Shown in pieces: positions 37,091-47,560 of a stretch of DNA of 64,000 nt. Made by a program: the position numbers and the translations under genes. The stretch comes from Welwitschia mirabilis. Taxonomy: Eukaryota > Gnetophyta > Gnetopsida > Welwitschiales. Position 1 is the first letter of the stretch; each line of letters opens with the position of its first letter. The stretch lies in NCBI GenBank assembly GCA_051453625.1, contig JBOZIK010000001.1:265308980-265372979 (forward strand), written 5' to 3'. The notes under the pieces are model-generated. The model did no database searches and had not been told where the DNA came from. It saw nothing but the letters and a program-made list of their open reading frames with translations.

Positions 37091-37522
37091 TGTTTCAAAA
37101 TGTGAAATCTAATACAAAATAAAAAAATGTTAAGTAAAAATATCATGCAAGTAAAAATAATAACAAGAAACATAGAAAGAAAAATAATATAACACCCCTT
37201 TAGGCTAATGTCATTGAGCAAAGTTAAGGAAAGTTTCTTCTTCTTCTAATTCCTCATGTACGAGATGATTTATTGGATCTCTCTCCTAGTTTTGATAAGA
37301 AAATCCATAGGATCATGAAGTCTTAATATTCTACAAATAATAATAAATAGAAAAACACTTATAAAAAATACACTTATTATCTAAAGACTCGATACAAGGA
37401 TCCATACCTCAAATGAAATAGAAAAATACCCAAGGATGTTTCTTCATAGTTATAATCCCTATAACCTTTACTCTCTATAAATGATAAATAACAAGAATGA
37501 AGTGAGGATTAAGTAGAAATTT

Positions 37523-40265
37523 TATGAGAAGGTAAAGTTAGAGATGGATTCACTTGAAAGGACCTAAAAAGCTACAAATCACTAGATCTCATAGAAGAAA
37601 AATACAAACCAAGAAATATGTGCATGTAGAAACACTTATCTCTATCATCATTACACTTCAAATGAGTTAATTAAGAAAGAGTGGTGAAATAGATGATGGA
37701 GTTTCAATCTCACTCGATCATGAAAAAAGGTCCTACTTGCAATTAGTTCTTTATAAGATATAAAATATGAGGTAGTAAAGTTGGCTATTAATACCTAATG
37801 ATAGTGTTTACTCACCTTCCATACATACATAAAATCATCTAAAAAATTAGACATAATATAGTGAAATCCTTATCAGAGTAAGAACCTTAGAAGAAACACA
37901 ATCACCTTATCTTATGCTTTATTCTAAAATTTAAATGGAACCATGTTGAGAATGATTCATAGTACTTGTATGAGGATTGAATGAAAGATAAAAAGAATTG
38001 AAAATAAAGAGAGTAGTTGGATAGTGGAGATGAAAGAAAGAAAATCCACATAGATCTAGAAGATTAGAGGAAAATATCCATGAAAAACCTTGCTACTTAA
38101 CTTATGGTTGAATTTTTAACTTAGTATGCCTAATATTTATAAAATTCTAATAAATGATAGGATAGAGTCTCTAAGCCATACCTTAAGATGTGGATGTTAC
38201 AAGTGGAAGAATTAGGGAAGAACTTGTATTTATAAGGAGTATTAATATCAAAAGACCTACATGAAAATATGCAAAAAAATTACTAAAATATAATATAGAG
38301 TATCACATAGAAGAATGATAGTAAAAAGAGGAAAAAGGAGCTATTGATTGACTAGAAATCATGAGAAAAATGATGTAAAAATACCGGTTTCATTGGGTAC
38401 TTAGAGTAGTGGATCTAGGATTAATCAAACTATAAGAGTAAAGTTAACTATAGTTAAACATTAACTAAATTTAACTTACCTAGAGTTAAAGGAGGCAAAC
38501 TATAGCCAAGTGATAGTAATAGGTGTCATGAAAATAGCACATACCAGAGGACCAACATCACACTTAGGAGGTCAACACTACACTAATTTTCTTATGTCAC
38601 ACTTAATTAACTAATGTTAAAATTACTTCATGTTTACCTTTAATAAATCCTACTCAGTTTTAGTATCAATTACGCTCTTCCAACTTGCTTTATAATGAGG
38701 TCTTAACATTGCACTCCAATATTTAATGTTGCATTTAGGTTTCCAATGTCACACTTGAATTTCTAATGTTACACTTAACTTTGTAAGCTCTTGACACTTC
38801 TCACTCACTTCTAACATCTTTTTTTTGCTCTTGCTTACCTATGNNNNNNNNNNNNNNNNNNNNNNNNNNNNNNNNNNNNNNNNNNNNNNNNNNNNNNNNN
38901 NNNNNNNNNNNNNNNNNNNNNNNNNNNNNNNNNNNNNNNNNNNTATGAGAAGGTAAAGTTAGAGATGGATCCACTTGAAAGGATCTAAAAAGCTACAAAT
39001 CACTAGATCCCATGAAAGAAAAATACAAACCAAGAAGGATATGCATGTAGAAACACTTATCTCTATCATCATTCCACTTTAAATGGGTTAATTAAGAAAG
39101 AGTGGTGTAACAGATGATGGAGTTTCAATCTCACTTGATCATGAAGAAAGGTCCTACTTGCAATTAGTTCTCTACAAGCTATAAAATATAAGGTAGTAAA
39201 GTTGGCTATCAATACCTAAGGATAGTGTGTACTCACCTCTCACACATACATAAAATCATCTAAAAAATTAGACATAATATAGTGAAATCCTTATCAGAGT
39301 AAAAACCTTAGAAGAAACACAATTACCTTAGCTTAATTCAAATCTTAGCCATATGNNNNNNNNNNTGTTAAGAATGAGTTATAGTACTTGTGTGAGGATT
39401 GAAAGAAAGATAAAAAGAATTGAAAATAAAGAGATTAGTTGGATAGTGGAGATGAAAGAAAGAAAATCCACATAAATCTAGAAGATTGAAGGAAAATATC
39501 CATGAAAAACCTTATCACATAACTTATTGTTAAATTTTCAACTTAGTATGCCTAATATTTATAGAATTCCAATAAATGGTAGGATAGAGTCTCTAAGCCA
39601 TATGTCAAAATGCGGATGTTACAAGTGGAAGAATTAGGGAAGAACTTGTACTTATAAGGAGTGTTAATAGCAAAATACCTACACAAAAATATGCAAAAAA
39701 TTACTAAAAGACAATATAGAGTATCACACAGAAGAATGATAGTAAAAAGAGGAAAAAGGAGCTACTAATTGACTAGAAATCATGAGAAAAATGATGTAAA
39801 AATGAGGGTTTCATTGGGTGATTATAGTAGTGGATCTAGGATTAACTAAACTATAAGATTAAAATTAACTATAGTTAAACATTAACTAAATTTAACTAAC
39901 CTAGAGTTAAAGGAAGAAAACGATAGCCAAGTCATAGTAATAGGCCTCATGACAATAGCACATAATAGAGGACCAACATCGCACTTAGGAGGTCGACACT
40001 GCACTTAATTCTCTAATGTTACACTTGATTTCTTGATGTTATACTTGCCTCATATCTACCTCTAATAAGTCCTACTTAGTCCTAGTATTAATTATGCTCT
40101 TCCAACTTGCTTCACAATGAGGTCTTAACATTGCACTCTAATATTCAATGTTGCATTTAGGTTTCTAATGTCATACTTGGATGTCTAATGTTACACTTAC
40201 CTTTGTAAGCTCTTGACACTTTCCACTTGCTCCTAACATTATTTTTTTGCTCTTGCTTACCTATG
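37523..40265. repeat. Gap-flank duplication (37523-38843 and 38944-40265)
   Basis: About 1.3 kb repeats around the 38844-38943 gap. A 10-N ambiguity sits at 39356-39365 where the two copies differ. Confidence 0.88.
38226..38234 (-). promoter_or_regulatory. Minus-strand TATA-like box
   Basis: Reading the minus strand, CTTATAAATACAAG precedes C/T-rich sequence and the antisense coding-like region. The overlap copy at about 39646-39660 reads CTTATAAGTACAAG. Promoter activity is inference. Confidence 0.4.
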
Positions 40266-41930
40266 CTAAAAGTCTCTGATGTTGTACTTAATTGCTATAT
40301 GTCATACTTACCTATGCAAGACTTTAACATCTTTTACCTAACTCAGGCATCACTTCATTGCTCTAAATCCATACTATGATAAAGGCTCCGACATTGCACT
40401 ATGATGTTTGATATTGCACTTGAGTGTCTAACATTATACTCAAATGTCTAACATTGCACTCAGGTGTCCAATGTTATACTTGAAGTCATAGCACTTTGAA
40501 ACCTTCCATAAGGTTCTAACACTTTGTGTTACACTATGACATGGCTCTCATAGAAAGATTTAACATCATACTTGAATGCCTAATGTCACACCTGGGTGTT
40601 TGAGATCACACATAACTTTGCAAGCCTCTAACACCACTTGCCTATCCTTGGTATTATGCATTATGCATTATCTTACCTATGACAATTATCTTTAACATTG
40701 CTCTTAGGTATCTAATGTTATACTTGGATTTTTAATGTTGCACTTACCCTCATGAGACCCTGACACCTCCTATGTGACTTTGACACTCACCACCTCATCT
40801 ATGATTAATCTACAATTAAGTTCCAAAGTTTTATGAGGACATTTGATGTTACACTTAATTGTTTGATATTGCATTTGAATATCCAACATCGCACTTTGAT
40901 CATAACACTTATGTATCATCCAACATTGCACTTGGGATATCCGATAACATACTTCCTTAACAATTCCTACAAAGGGGACTCACATCATCAAGGGTTATTA
41001 TGATAACTACTAATGGACGTTCTAACTATTTTTCTAATCATCATTTAGTTATACAAATCTAACTCCTGTAGTAGCACTATAAAAAGGACATAATACCATA
41101 AGAAAAAGTATAGACTNNNNNNNNNNNNNNNNNNNNNNNNNNNNNNNNNNNNNNNNNNNNNNNNNNNNNNNNNNNNNNNNNNNNNNNNNNNNNNNNNNNN
41201 NNNNNNNNNNNNNNNNCTAAAAGTCTTTGATGTTGTACCTAAGCGTTATATATCACACTTGCCTATGCAAGACTTTAACATCTTTTACCTAACTCAGGCA
41301 TCACTTAATTTCTCTAAATCCACACTATGATAAAGGCTCCAACATCGTACTATAATGTCTGATATTGCACATGAGTTTCTAACATTGCACTCAAATGTCT
41401 GACATTGCACTCAGGTATCCGATGTCATACTTGAAGTCATAGCACTTTAAAACCTCCCATAAGGTTCTAACACTTTATGTTGCACTATGACATGGCTCTC
41501 AGAGAAAGACTTAACATCACACTTAAATGCCCAATGGCACACTTGGGTGTTTGAAATTGCACTTAACTCTGCAAGACTCTAACACCACTTGCCTATTCTT
41601 GGTATTATGCATTATGCATTATCTTACCTATGACAATTGTCTTCAACATCTCACTTAGGTATCTAATGCTATACTTGGATGTTTGATGTTGCACTTATCC
41701 TCATGAGAGCCTGACACCTCTTATGTTACTCTGACACTCACCACCTCATCTGTGATTAATCTACAATAAAGTTCTAAAGTGTCATAAGGATGTTCAATGT
41801 TACACTTAATTGTTTGATATTGCATTTGAATATCCAACATTACACTTTAATCATAACACTTATGTATCATCCAACATCACACTTGAGATATCCGATAACA
41901 TACTTACTTAACAATTACTACAAAGGGAAC
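38500..41930. repeat. Degenerate 20-bp tandem repeat array
   Basis: The unit is close to AACATTGCACTTGGGTGTCT, with C/T variation throughout. Clean runs of four exact-length units are at 40127-40206 and 40410-40489. Elsewhere units are spaced irregularly and mixed with CTTGACACTT and similar words. 20 is not a multiple of three and stops fall in all frames, so it is not coding. The array is inflated by two gap-flank duplications; the non-redundant part is about 1.4 kb. It lies in the chromovirus leader, between a minus-strand TATA on the left and a plus-strand TATA on the right. Confidence 0.75.
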
Positions 41931-42067
41931 TTACATCATTAAGGATTATTATGATAACTACTAATGGCTTTTCTAACTATTTTTCTAATCATCATTTAGT
42001 TATAGAAATCTAACTCCTATAGTAGCACTATAAAAAGGACATAATACCATAAGAAAAAGTATAGACT
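40266..42067. repeat. Gap-flank duplication (40266-41116 and 41217-42067)
   Basis: About 850 bases of repeat array and its right border repeat around the 41117-41216 gap. Confidence 0.88.
42028..42038 (+). promoter_or_regulatory. Plus-strand TATA-like box right of the repeat array
   Basis: CACTATAAAAAGGAC is a good TATA-box match on +, followed by sequence leading to the chromovirus gag. The overlap copy at about 41081-41094 is identical. It could be an internal promoter or part of an older LTR. Confidence 0.45.
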
Positions 42068-42469
42068 ACTCTTATAAGAGGAGCGAACAAAGATAGGCGT
42101 ATGAGTTTAAGAGGACATCGAACTAAGTGGTGCACCATGGAATACAAAATAAATGGGAAAATGGACAAAATAAAAACACAACTCAATCAAATTCATTTAT
42201 AAAACTAAATAATATTGACAATATTCTCTTGCCTAGAAGATAGAATAATTAAATAGACTCTTAAAACATTCTAAAAGCAATCATTTATATCAAGACAACA
42301 CACTCAAATTAGTATTAGTCTATATTTAGAACATTTAGATAAGAGTACTAAACATAGAAGTAAACCTCTAAGCCTTCCTATCAAATTAATCAAACAACTC
42401 CAATATAGAACAATGGGAAGGAGAGAAGATTATCAAAATGATATGCCTCAAAACATATGAAGGTAAAAC

Positions 42470-43110
42470 AAGGATAAGTAAAGAAACCATTTCCTAAACT
42501 TGGGAAATATAAAACTACTTTGATGTTTAAAATGTTCTATCAAAATAATGATGTGCACGTATCACTATGTTTCTTATAGGAAATGCATAGGAATGATGGT
42601 ATAGATGCCAAAAAAAAAGCCTTAATGAGTATCTTGGAATATCTTTATAAAGGAATTTAAAAGAAATTAATTTAGAAAGACTTCATAGAAGACTAAATGG
42701 TAGAATTCCAATGCCTCTACCTAGGAAAACACCCTCTCAATGAACACTAGTCTAAATTCTAGCACCTCATAAAATACCAAAATACTTCATAGAGAAGTAG
42801 TTAATTAATAGTTTTATTAAAACCCTACCAACCAAACTTAGAGGTATCCTACACACTTTGGAGATCACATCAATTAAAGATGCTATTTCAAAATAATACA
42901 TTACCTAAGGTAAGAAAATTGATGGAACAAGATTTACCATTCGTAAGGTAATAGATTTAACATAACAAATACACAATTGACACATCAAAAATTTAGTACC
43001 AACATTACCTATTACTAATGCCATAATAAGGATTACATTACTAGAAATTACCTAACTAAATCCTAAGCATCAAATCTCTTGTAGAAGAGTTAACCTTAAA
43101 ACTCAGGAAT
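42470..43110 (+). pseudogene. Chromovirus gag remnant
   Basis: Gag packages the element RNA. On + the text gives a capsid-like block with PLPRKTPSQ, APHKIPKYFIEK, NSFIKTLPTKLRGILHTLE and SIKDAIS, as in the retrotransposon-gag domain of chromoviruses. The start is not identifiable and the zinc knuckle is not visible. Position upstream of a protease block supports the call. Many stops. Confidence 0.55.
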
Positions 43111-43199
43111 CTAGTCACACAACCTAAAAGGGTGAATGTCACCATTCAAATAAGTTTGATTCATAACTAGTATTCTATCTTGGAATTACATGATTAAAT

Positions 43200-43470
43200 T
43201 TCATATTTTTATTTTCATTCATAGTAGATAATGGTGCCTTCTATAATTTCATTTCTTCAGCATTATTTTAAGAACTAAACACCACTCCATTCAAAGAATA
43301 AAAATCTACCATAGGGTTTATAAAGTATAGCTTTTTTGTATAGGATGGGACTTCCACCCTCATTAATTACACTGTTCATGACTCACACTTTAGGGAGTTG
43401 TTCTATATCTTTCACATTATATAATATCATATTATTTTGGGCATTTCCTTCTTAATTAGATTTATTCAAA
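43200..43470 (+). pseudogene. Chromovirus protease remnant
   Basis: The aspartic protease matures the polyprotein. The active-site block reads IVDNGAFYNFISSALF at about 43226-43275, in which Asp and Gly are kept and the residue between them is Asn. Downstream are GTSTLINYTVHDSHF and a final IILGISFL-like strand at about 43430. Frame is maintained for about 60 codons with few stops. Confidence 0.7.
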
Positions 43471-43884
43471 TTAACTTTTACTAACACATGCTCTTGCTAA
43501 TAATTTTGCTTAGAGAATAAATATTAAAGGGGAATGGAAGGAATAAGTAAATATCCCTAATCTCACTTAAGCATATTTCAAAAGACATAAAAAAAAGTCT
43601 TCATCAACTTGATTTAAGAAGAAAGTTATAAATAGGATCCCATATTACTAGTAGAACTATGAGAATTTTCCATTGTGTTTGAATATTCTAATATACTACT
43701 ATCAAAAAGAAAAGTATATCATGTAATTGACTTAATCTCTGAAGCAGAACCAATAACTCAAGCTTCTTAATAGTTCTTAATGATAGAATTAAGGGAACTA
43801 AAACTAAAAATTGAATAATTACTTTTGAAAGGAGAAATCTATCCTAGTGTGTCATCTTAGGAACTCCCAATACTCTTCATGAAG

Positions 43885-44330
43885 AAAACGGATGCCATCT
43901 TATAACTCTGCATTAACTACAGATAGCTTAATAAGGTAATTATTAAAAATAAGTATACTCTAATAAGAATTGACAATCTATTCAATTAACTTAAAGTTTG
44001 AATATCATAAAATCTACATTAAGAATAACAGTATCTACAAAACTACCTTTAGAACAAGATATAAATATTATGAGTTTGTAGTGATGCCCTTTAGTTTAAT
44101 AAATATTTCTACTGCTTTTATCAGTTTAATAAATGATATTTTTTAACATTATTTAGATATGTTTGTAGTTGCATTTTTAAATGACATTCTAATATATTCC
44201 AAAAGCAAAGATGATCACATTTAAAGTAATTTTTATAAGTCCTAATCATGCATGATTTTAAAGCTAAATTAAGCAAATGTGAGTTTTTATAGTTAAAAAT
44301 TAGTTACTTAAGTCATGTTATCTCTAGTAA
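43885..44330 (+). pseudogene. Chromovirus reverse transcriptase remnant
   Basis: It opens with INYR, LNKVIIKNKYTLIRIDNLFN and continues in a shifted frame with KTTFRTRYKYYEFVVMPFSL and TAFISLINDIF. The catalytic box reads FLNDILIYSKSKDDH at about 44171-44220, so one of the two catalytic Asp positions is Asn and the box is inactive. Block order and the YSKS ending are typical of gypsy RT. Confidence 0.85.
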
Positions 44331-44559
44331 AGGAATCACAACTAATCTAGCCAAAATACAGGCCATAAGGGAATGGCCATAATTAAAGGATGCCATACAA
44401 GTTCAAAGATACTTAGGGTTGATTAACTTCTATTGAAAATTTAGTTTAGAATTCTCTTACCTTATAGCACCATTAACAGATTTAACCAAGTCAACATCTA
44501 TATTGAGCTTTGATGATAAATGCAAAAAGCATTTCTTAAGCTAAAGATACTACTTACAA

Positions 44560-44960
44560 TGGCATGTATTCTCAAATTTATAGACATGAATAAACCATTT
44601 ACAGTTACCATCGATGCTTCTACTCAATCAAGAGGAGCCATACTGAGCTAGCACAATCAAATGATTACCTACAAATCATAAAAATTAACTTAAAATGAGC
44701 AGAATTATTTCATCCATGATCTTGAACTGCTAGCCATAGTACATGCCCTAAAGTTTTGGAAATATTATTTGTTGGGAGGTAAATTTTTACTCAAAAAAGA
44801 TCATAAAAGATTAGGATATTTCTAGAAACAACCTCTTCTAAACATGTGATAAAGAATATAGGGTGACTTACTTATAGAATATGCCTTCAAACTACAGTAT
44901 ATCCCAAAAAAGAAGAATAAAGTTACACTACCCTAAGTAGAATGTCATGCATGCTAGCCA
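44560..44960 (+). pseudogene. Chromovirus RNase H remnant
   Basis: It carries MNKPFTVTIDASTQSRGAI (first catalytic Asp kept), then NYFIHDLELLAIVHALKFWK, YYLLGGKFLLKKDHKRL and LLIEYAFKLQYIPKKKNKV. These are the consecutive blocks of the gypsy RNase H. A few stops at Gln/Trp positions. It follows RT in the usual order. Confidence 0.85.
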
Positions 44961-45219
44961 TTATAGTTACATCAAATTTAGTAGTTTTATTTAAGACATC
45001 CATAGTTAGTGATTAATACTTTAAAGATATACACAAACTAATCTATAAAGGAAGGTAAGTAGACACTTAAACGATCTTATGAGATAATATCTATTAAAAT
45101 GATGCGTCTTTACATCCTACAAGGCCCATGAAGAAGGAATTTGATGTCTAGACTACGTGAAGTCCCATACGCAGGGCATCGCAAATTTAGTAGGAATCGT
45201 TACCAATTAAAAAAACACT

Positions 45220-46050
45220 AATTTTGAAATAGAATAAAGGTATATTTGAAATAATACATTTACAATTGTCCCATATGCTATCAGATGAAGATTGATTAAG
45301 GAAGACCCATTTAAGTCATTCAACTTTAGGGGTACAATAGTGGAAATGGAAAGAAATCTCTATGGATGTCATCATTGGATTTCCTCTTACTAATAGACAA
45401 CATGATGAAATTTCTATTTGTATAGACAAGTTGACTAATATGGCTCATTTCATTATAGTATGAAGCTCTAATACAACCAAAAAATTGGACCTATGATTAT
45501 ATAAAAAGTTTTCAAGTCATATGGTGCACCTTAAGTTATCATATTCGATTGAAATCCAAAGTTCTTATTAGAGATATGGTAAATTTTCTTTCATTACTTG
45601 GGTACTAAGCTCAATTTTAATACCACATATTACCCAAAAATAGATGGCCAGATAGAAAGAGCAGATAGTAGTTTAAAAGATACCCTATAGTATTACATGG
45701 CTAAAAAATCAAAACAATGGGAGAACTACCTATACCTAGCTGAGTCTACTTATAATCAAATTTTCTAAATTTCAATTTAACATTTACCATTTAAAGCAAT
45801 ATATGGTAGGAACTGCATCACCACTATCATAGGGTTCGATCCTTTATTAAGATTAGAAAGGACTACACCTTCTAAATTAAAAATTATGTAAGAGATGATT
45901 ACTAAAATAAAAAGACACCTTCAAGCCACACAAGACTAGTATAAGAAATTCTATAATTAGAAACATCAGACTCACATACTCCAATTTGACAAACAAGTGC
46001 TACAAAAAATTAAATAGAAAAGGTACTCCTTGAAAATAGGGAATTATAGA
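45220..46050 (+). pseudogene. Chromovirus integrase remnant
   Basis: After a damaged zinc-binding part (QLSHMLSDED) the core reads SMDVIIGFPLTNRQHDEISI, CIDKLTNMAHFI, YGAP, FLLEIW and FHYLGTKLNFNTTYYPKIDG. QIERADSSLKDTL then gives the catalytic Glu region, and LAESTYNQ and FKAIYGRN follow. The second catalytic Asp is visible near 45545 in IIFD. Stops at about one per 25 codons. Confidence 0.85.
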
Positions 46051-46055
46051 AAGCT

Positions 46056-46400
46056 AGTACCTTGGTATTGTGGTCCATTTAAGATCATTAAAAGAATAGG
46101 TAACCTATCCTATAAACTATAATTACCTTTGCAAATGTCTCAAATTAATCAAATTTTTCATGTAAGCATACTAAAAGCCTTACTATAAGGACAAGAATCT
46201 ATAATATACCCTAAACTAATAGCATATTATGCTTAGACCCACTGTGATCTTTGTAGTCTAACCCAAAAACGTATCAGATACTAGAACTAAGCAATTGATG
46301 AATGAAAATGTAAATGAAGTACTTATCCAATGGGTCAATTATAATTAACAAACTTGGAAAAATAGGTAGTACATACAAGAGATTTTTTCCAAACCTTTTA
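46056..46400 (+). pseudogene. GPY/F module and chromodomain remnant
   Basis: The integrase C-terminus has VPWYCGPFKIIKRIGNLSYK (46056-46120), the GPY/F module, then QIFHVSILKALL. After a linker the text ENVNEVLIQWVNYN, stop, QTWKN, ending YIQEIFSKPF, follows the layout of a chromodomain, the histone-binding module that guides chromovirus insertion. This places the element among chromoviruses. The aromatic cage cannot be judged because of decay. Confidence 0.75.
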
Positions 46401-46583
46401 ATAAAACATGATATGTTAAATTTTCACTGTTAATGTATCTATCAATATGGAATATTTTTCCTTCCCTTATGTTTTGTAGATAATACAAAAAATAAAATGG
46501 ATGAGTATGCTTCACAAATGGTACAAAAAGAGGAGAAACCACACTCAAGGATGAGAAGGATGCTTAAGGAGAATGGAACATAA

Positions 46584-46989
46584 TGTTCTAAATTTACTAT
46601 TTATAAAGAACTATATTAAGATGCTAAATGAGCATAAAAAATAAGTTGTTATGAAGGGGTGTAATCAAAAGATGTAAAACTATGTCCTTTTATTTATGCT
46701 ATAAAATCCTATGGTGTTAAGTAGGATGGATGAACTAGGCAAATGTAACCAATGAAAATTTTGACTAATCCACAATAGACCCAGGAGGGGGGCTTAGGTT
46801 ATAATCCATGTATTTACCTTTGACCACTAATTTAGAGCTATTGGCTAAATGATAAAGAATGTAATCCATTACTTCTAATAATAAACTCCATCTTTTATCC
46901 AACTATTCCTTGTTGTTCTTATTGTTTGTGGCATATTATCTATATGTTCCCTTTTATGTAAAATAATCCAAAAATAGTATAATGAAATA
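46584..46989 (+). repeat. 3' LTR of the chromovirus
   Basis: It starts TGTTCTAAATTTAC after a purine-rich GGAGAATGGAACATAA, which probably serves as PPT. It aligns along its full length with 35396-35802. Most differences are transitions. Confidence 0.88.
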
Positions 46990-46995
46990 TTATAA
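46990..46995. repeat. Target site duplication of the chromovirus, right copy
   Basis: TTATAA matches the bases just before the 5' LTR. Confidence 0.65.
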
Positions 46996-47560
46996 ACTCA
47001 TCATTTGTATTAAAAATAATTTATCCATACATTCTTAGAATAATCATCAATAAAACTAAGGGAATATTAATTACCTCTTAGTAATTCAACTAGCATTAAA
47101 CTACACTAATTCAACTTTCTTGTAGCTATATAATCACTCTTCTTAACAATTTTTCTCATGGCCTTAATTAGAATGGATTTCTTGGATTTTATGTTCTTAC
47201 TCTTTAGATCTTTAATAACAACTATAAGATGGAAAATCCTCTTTAATGGCATACAGTTCTTTCTAGCATGCTAAAATGTTTTTTTAGAAAATATATTTTA
47301 TGTTAGTTATTTTTTCTATCATATACTAAAATATTTATTCTTTAATCTTTTAAAAAATAAATTTTTCTTCTTAACAAGTTAATGTTTACATTATTTAATT
47401 ATGTGGAATTTTATTCTAATTGCCTTATGAGATATGTTCTATATTTATTATTAACCCTTACTTTTACACCTAGTGACATCATCATGATATGAAATACTTT
47501 CTAAAATAATGCAATTTAATGATAACATCTATTATTTTGATCCTAATGTTATGTAAAGCA
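46996..47560 (-). pseudogene. copia integrase and upstream remnant (upstream half of split element)
   Basis: On the minus strand, LLRGN, stop, YSLSFIDDYSKNVWINYF (about 47010-47080) is the start of a copia integrase core, with its first catalytic Asp in the FIDDYS block. Upstream text is weaker but fits pre-integrase and protease-end sequence (for example INILVYDRKN). Reading on towards lower coordinates, the frame is cut by the chromovirus at 46990 and resumes at 35395 with YKFCKF. A decayed PBS-like CTGATTATCAATG is at about 48162-48174. Confidence 0.65.

Larger units (their letters stand above)
35396..46989 (+). mobile_element. Ty3/gypsy chromovirus inserted in a copia integrase
   Basis: It has two LTRs of about 407 bases, a Met-tRNA PBS and a gag-protease-RT-RNase H-integrase order with GPY/F and chromodomain remnants, which defines a chromovirus. 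It is flanked by a short target duplication and splits a minus-strand copia integrase, so it is younger than that copia. The interval between PBS and gag is about 6 kb (about 4 kb after removing gap duplications), far longer than usual for this group. It holds antisense coding-like sequence and a 20-bp repeat array. All pol frames are broken. Confidence 0.85.

Noticed and set aside
38500-41930. CRISPR-like array
   Set aside because: Units are contiguous and degenerate with no unique spacers, and the context is a plant retroelement.
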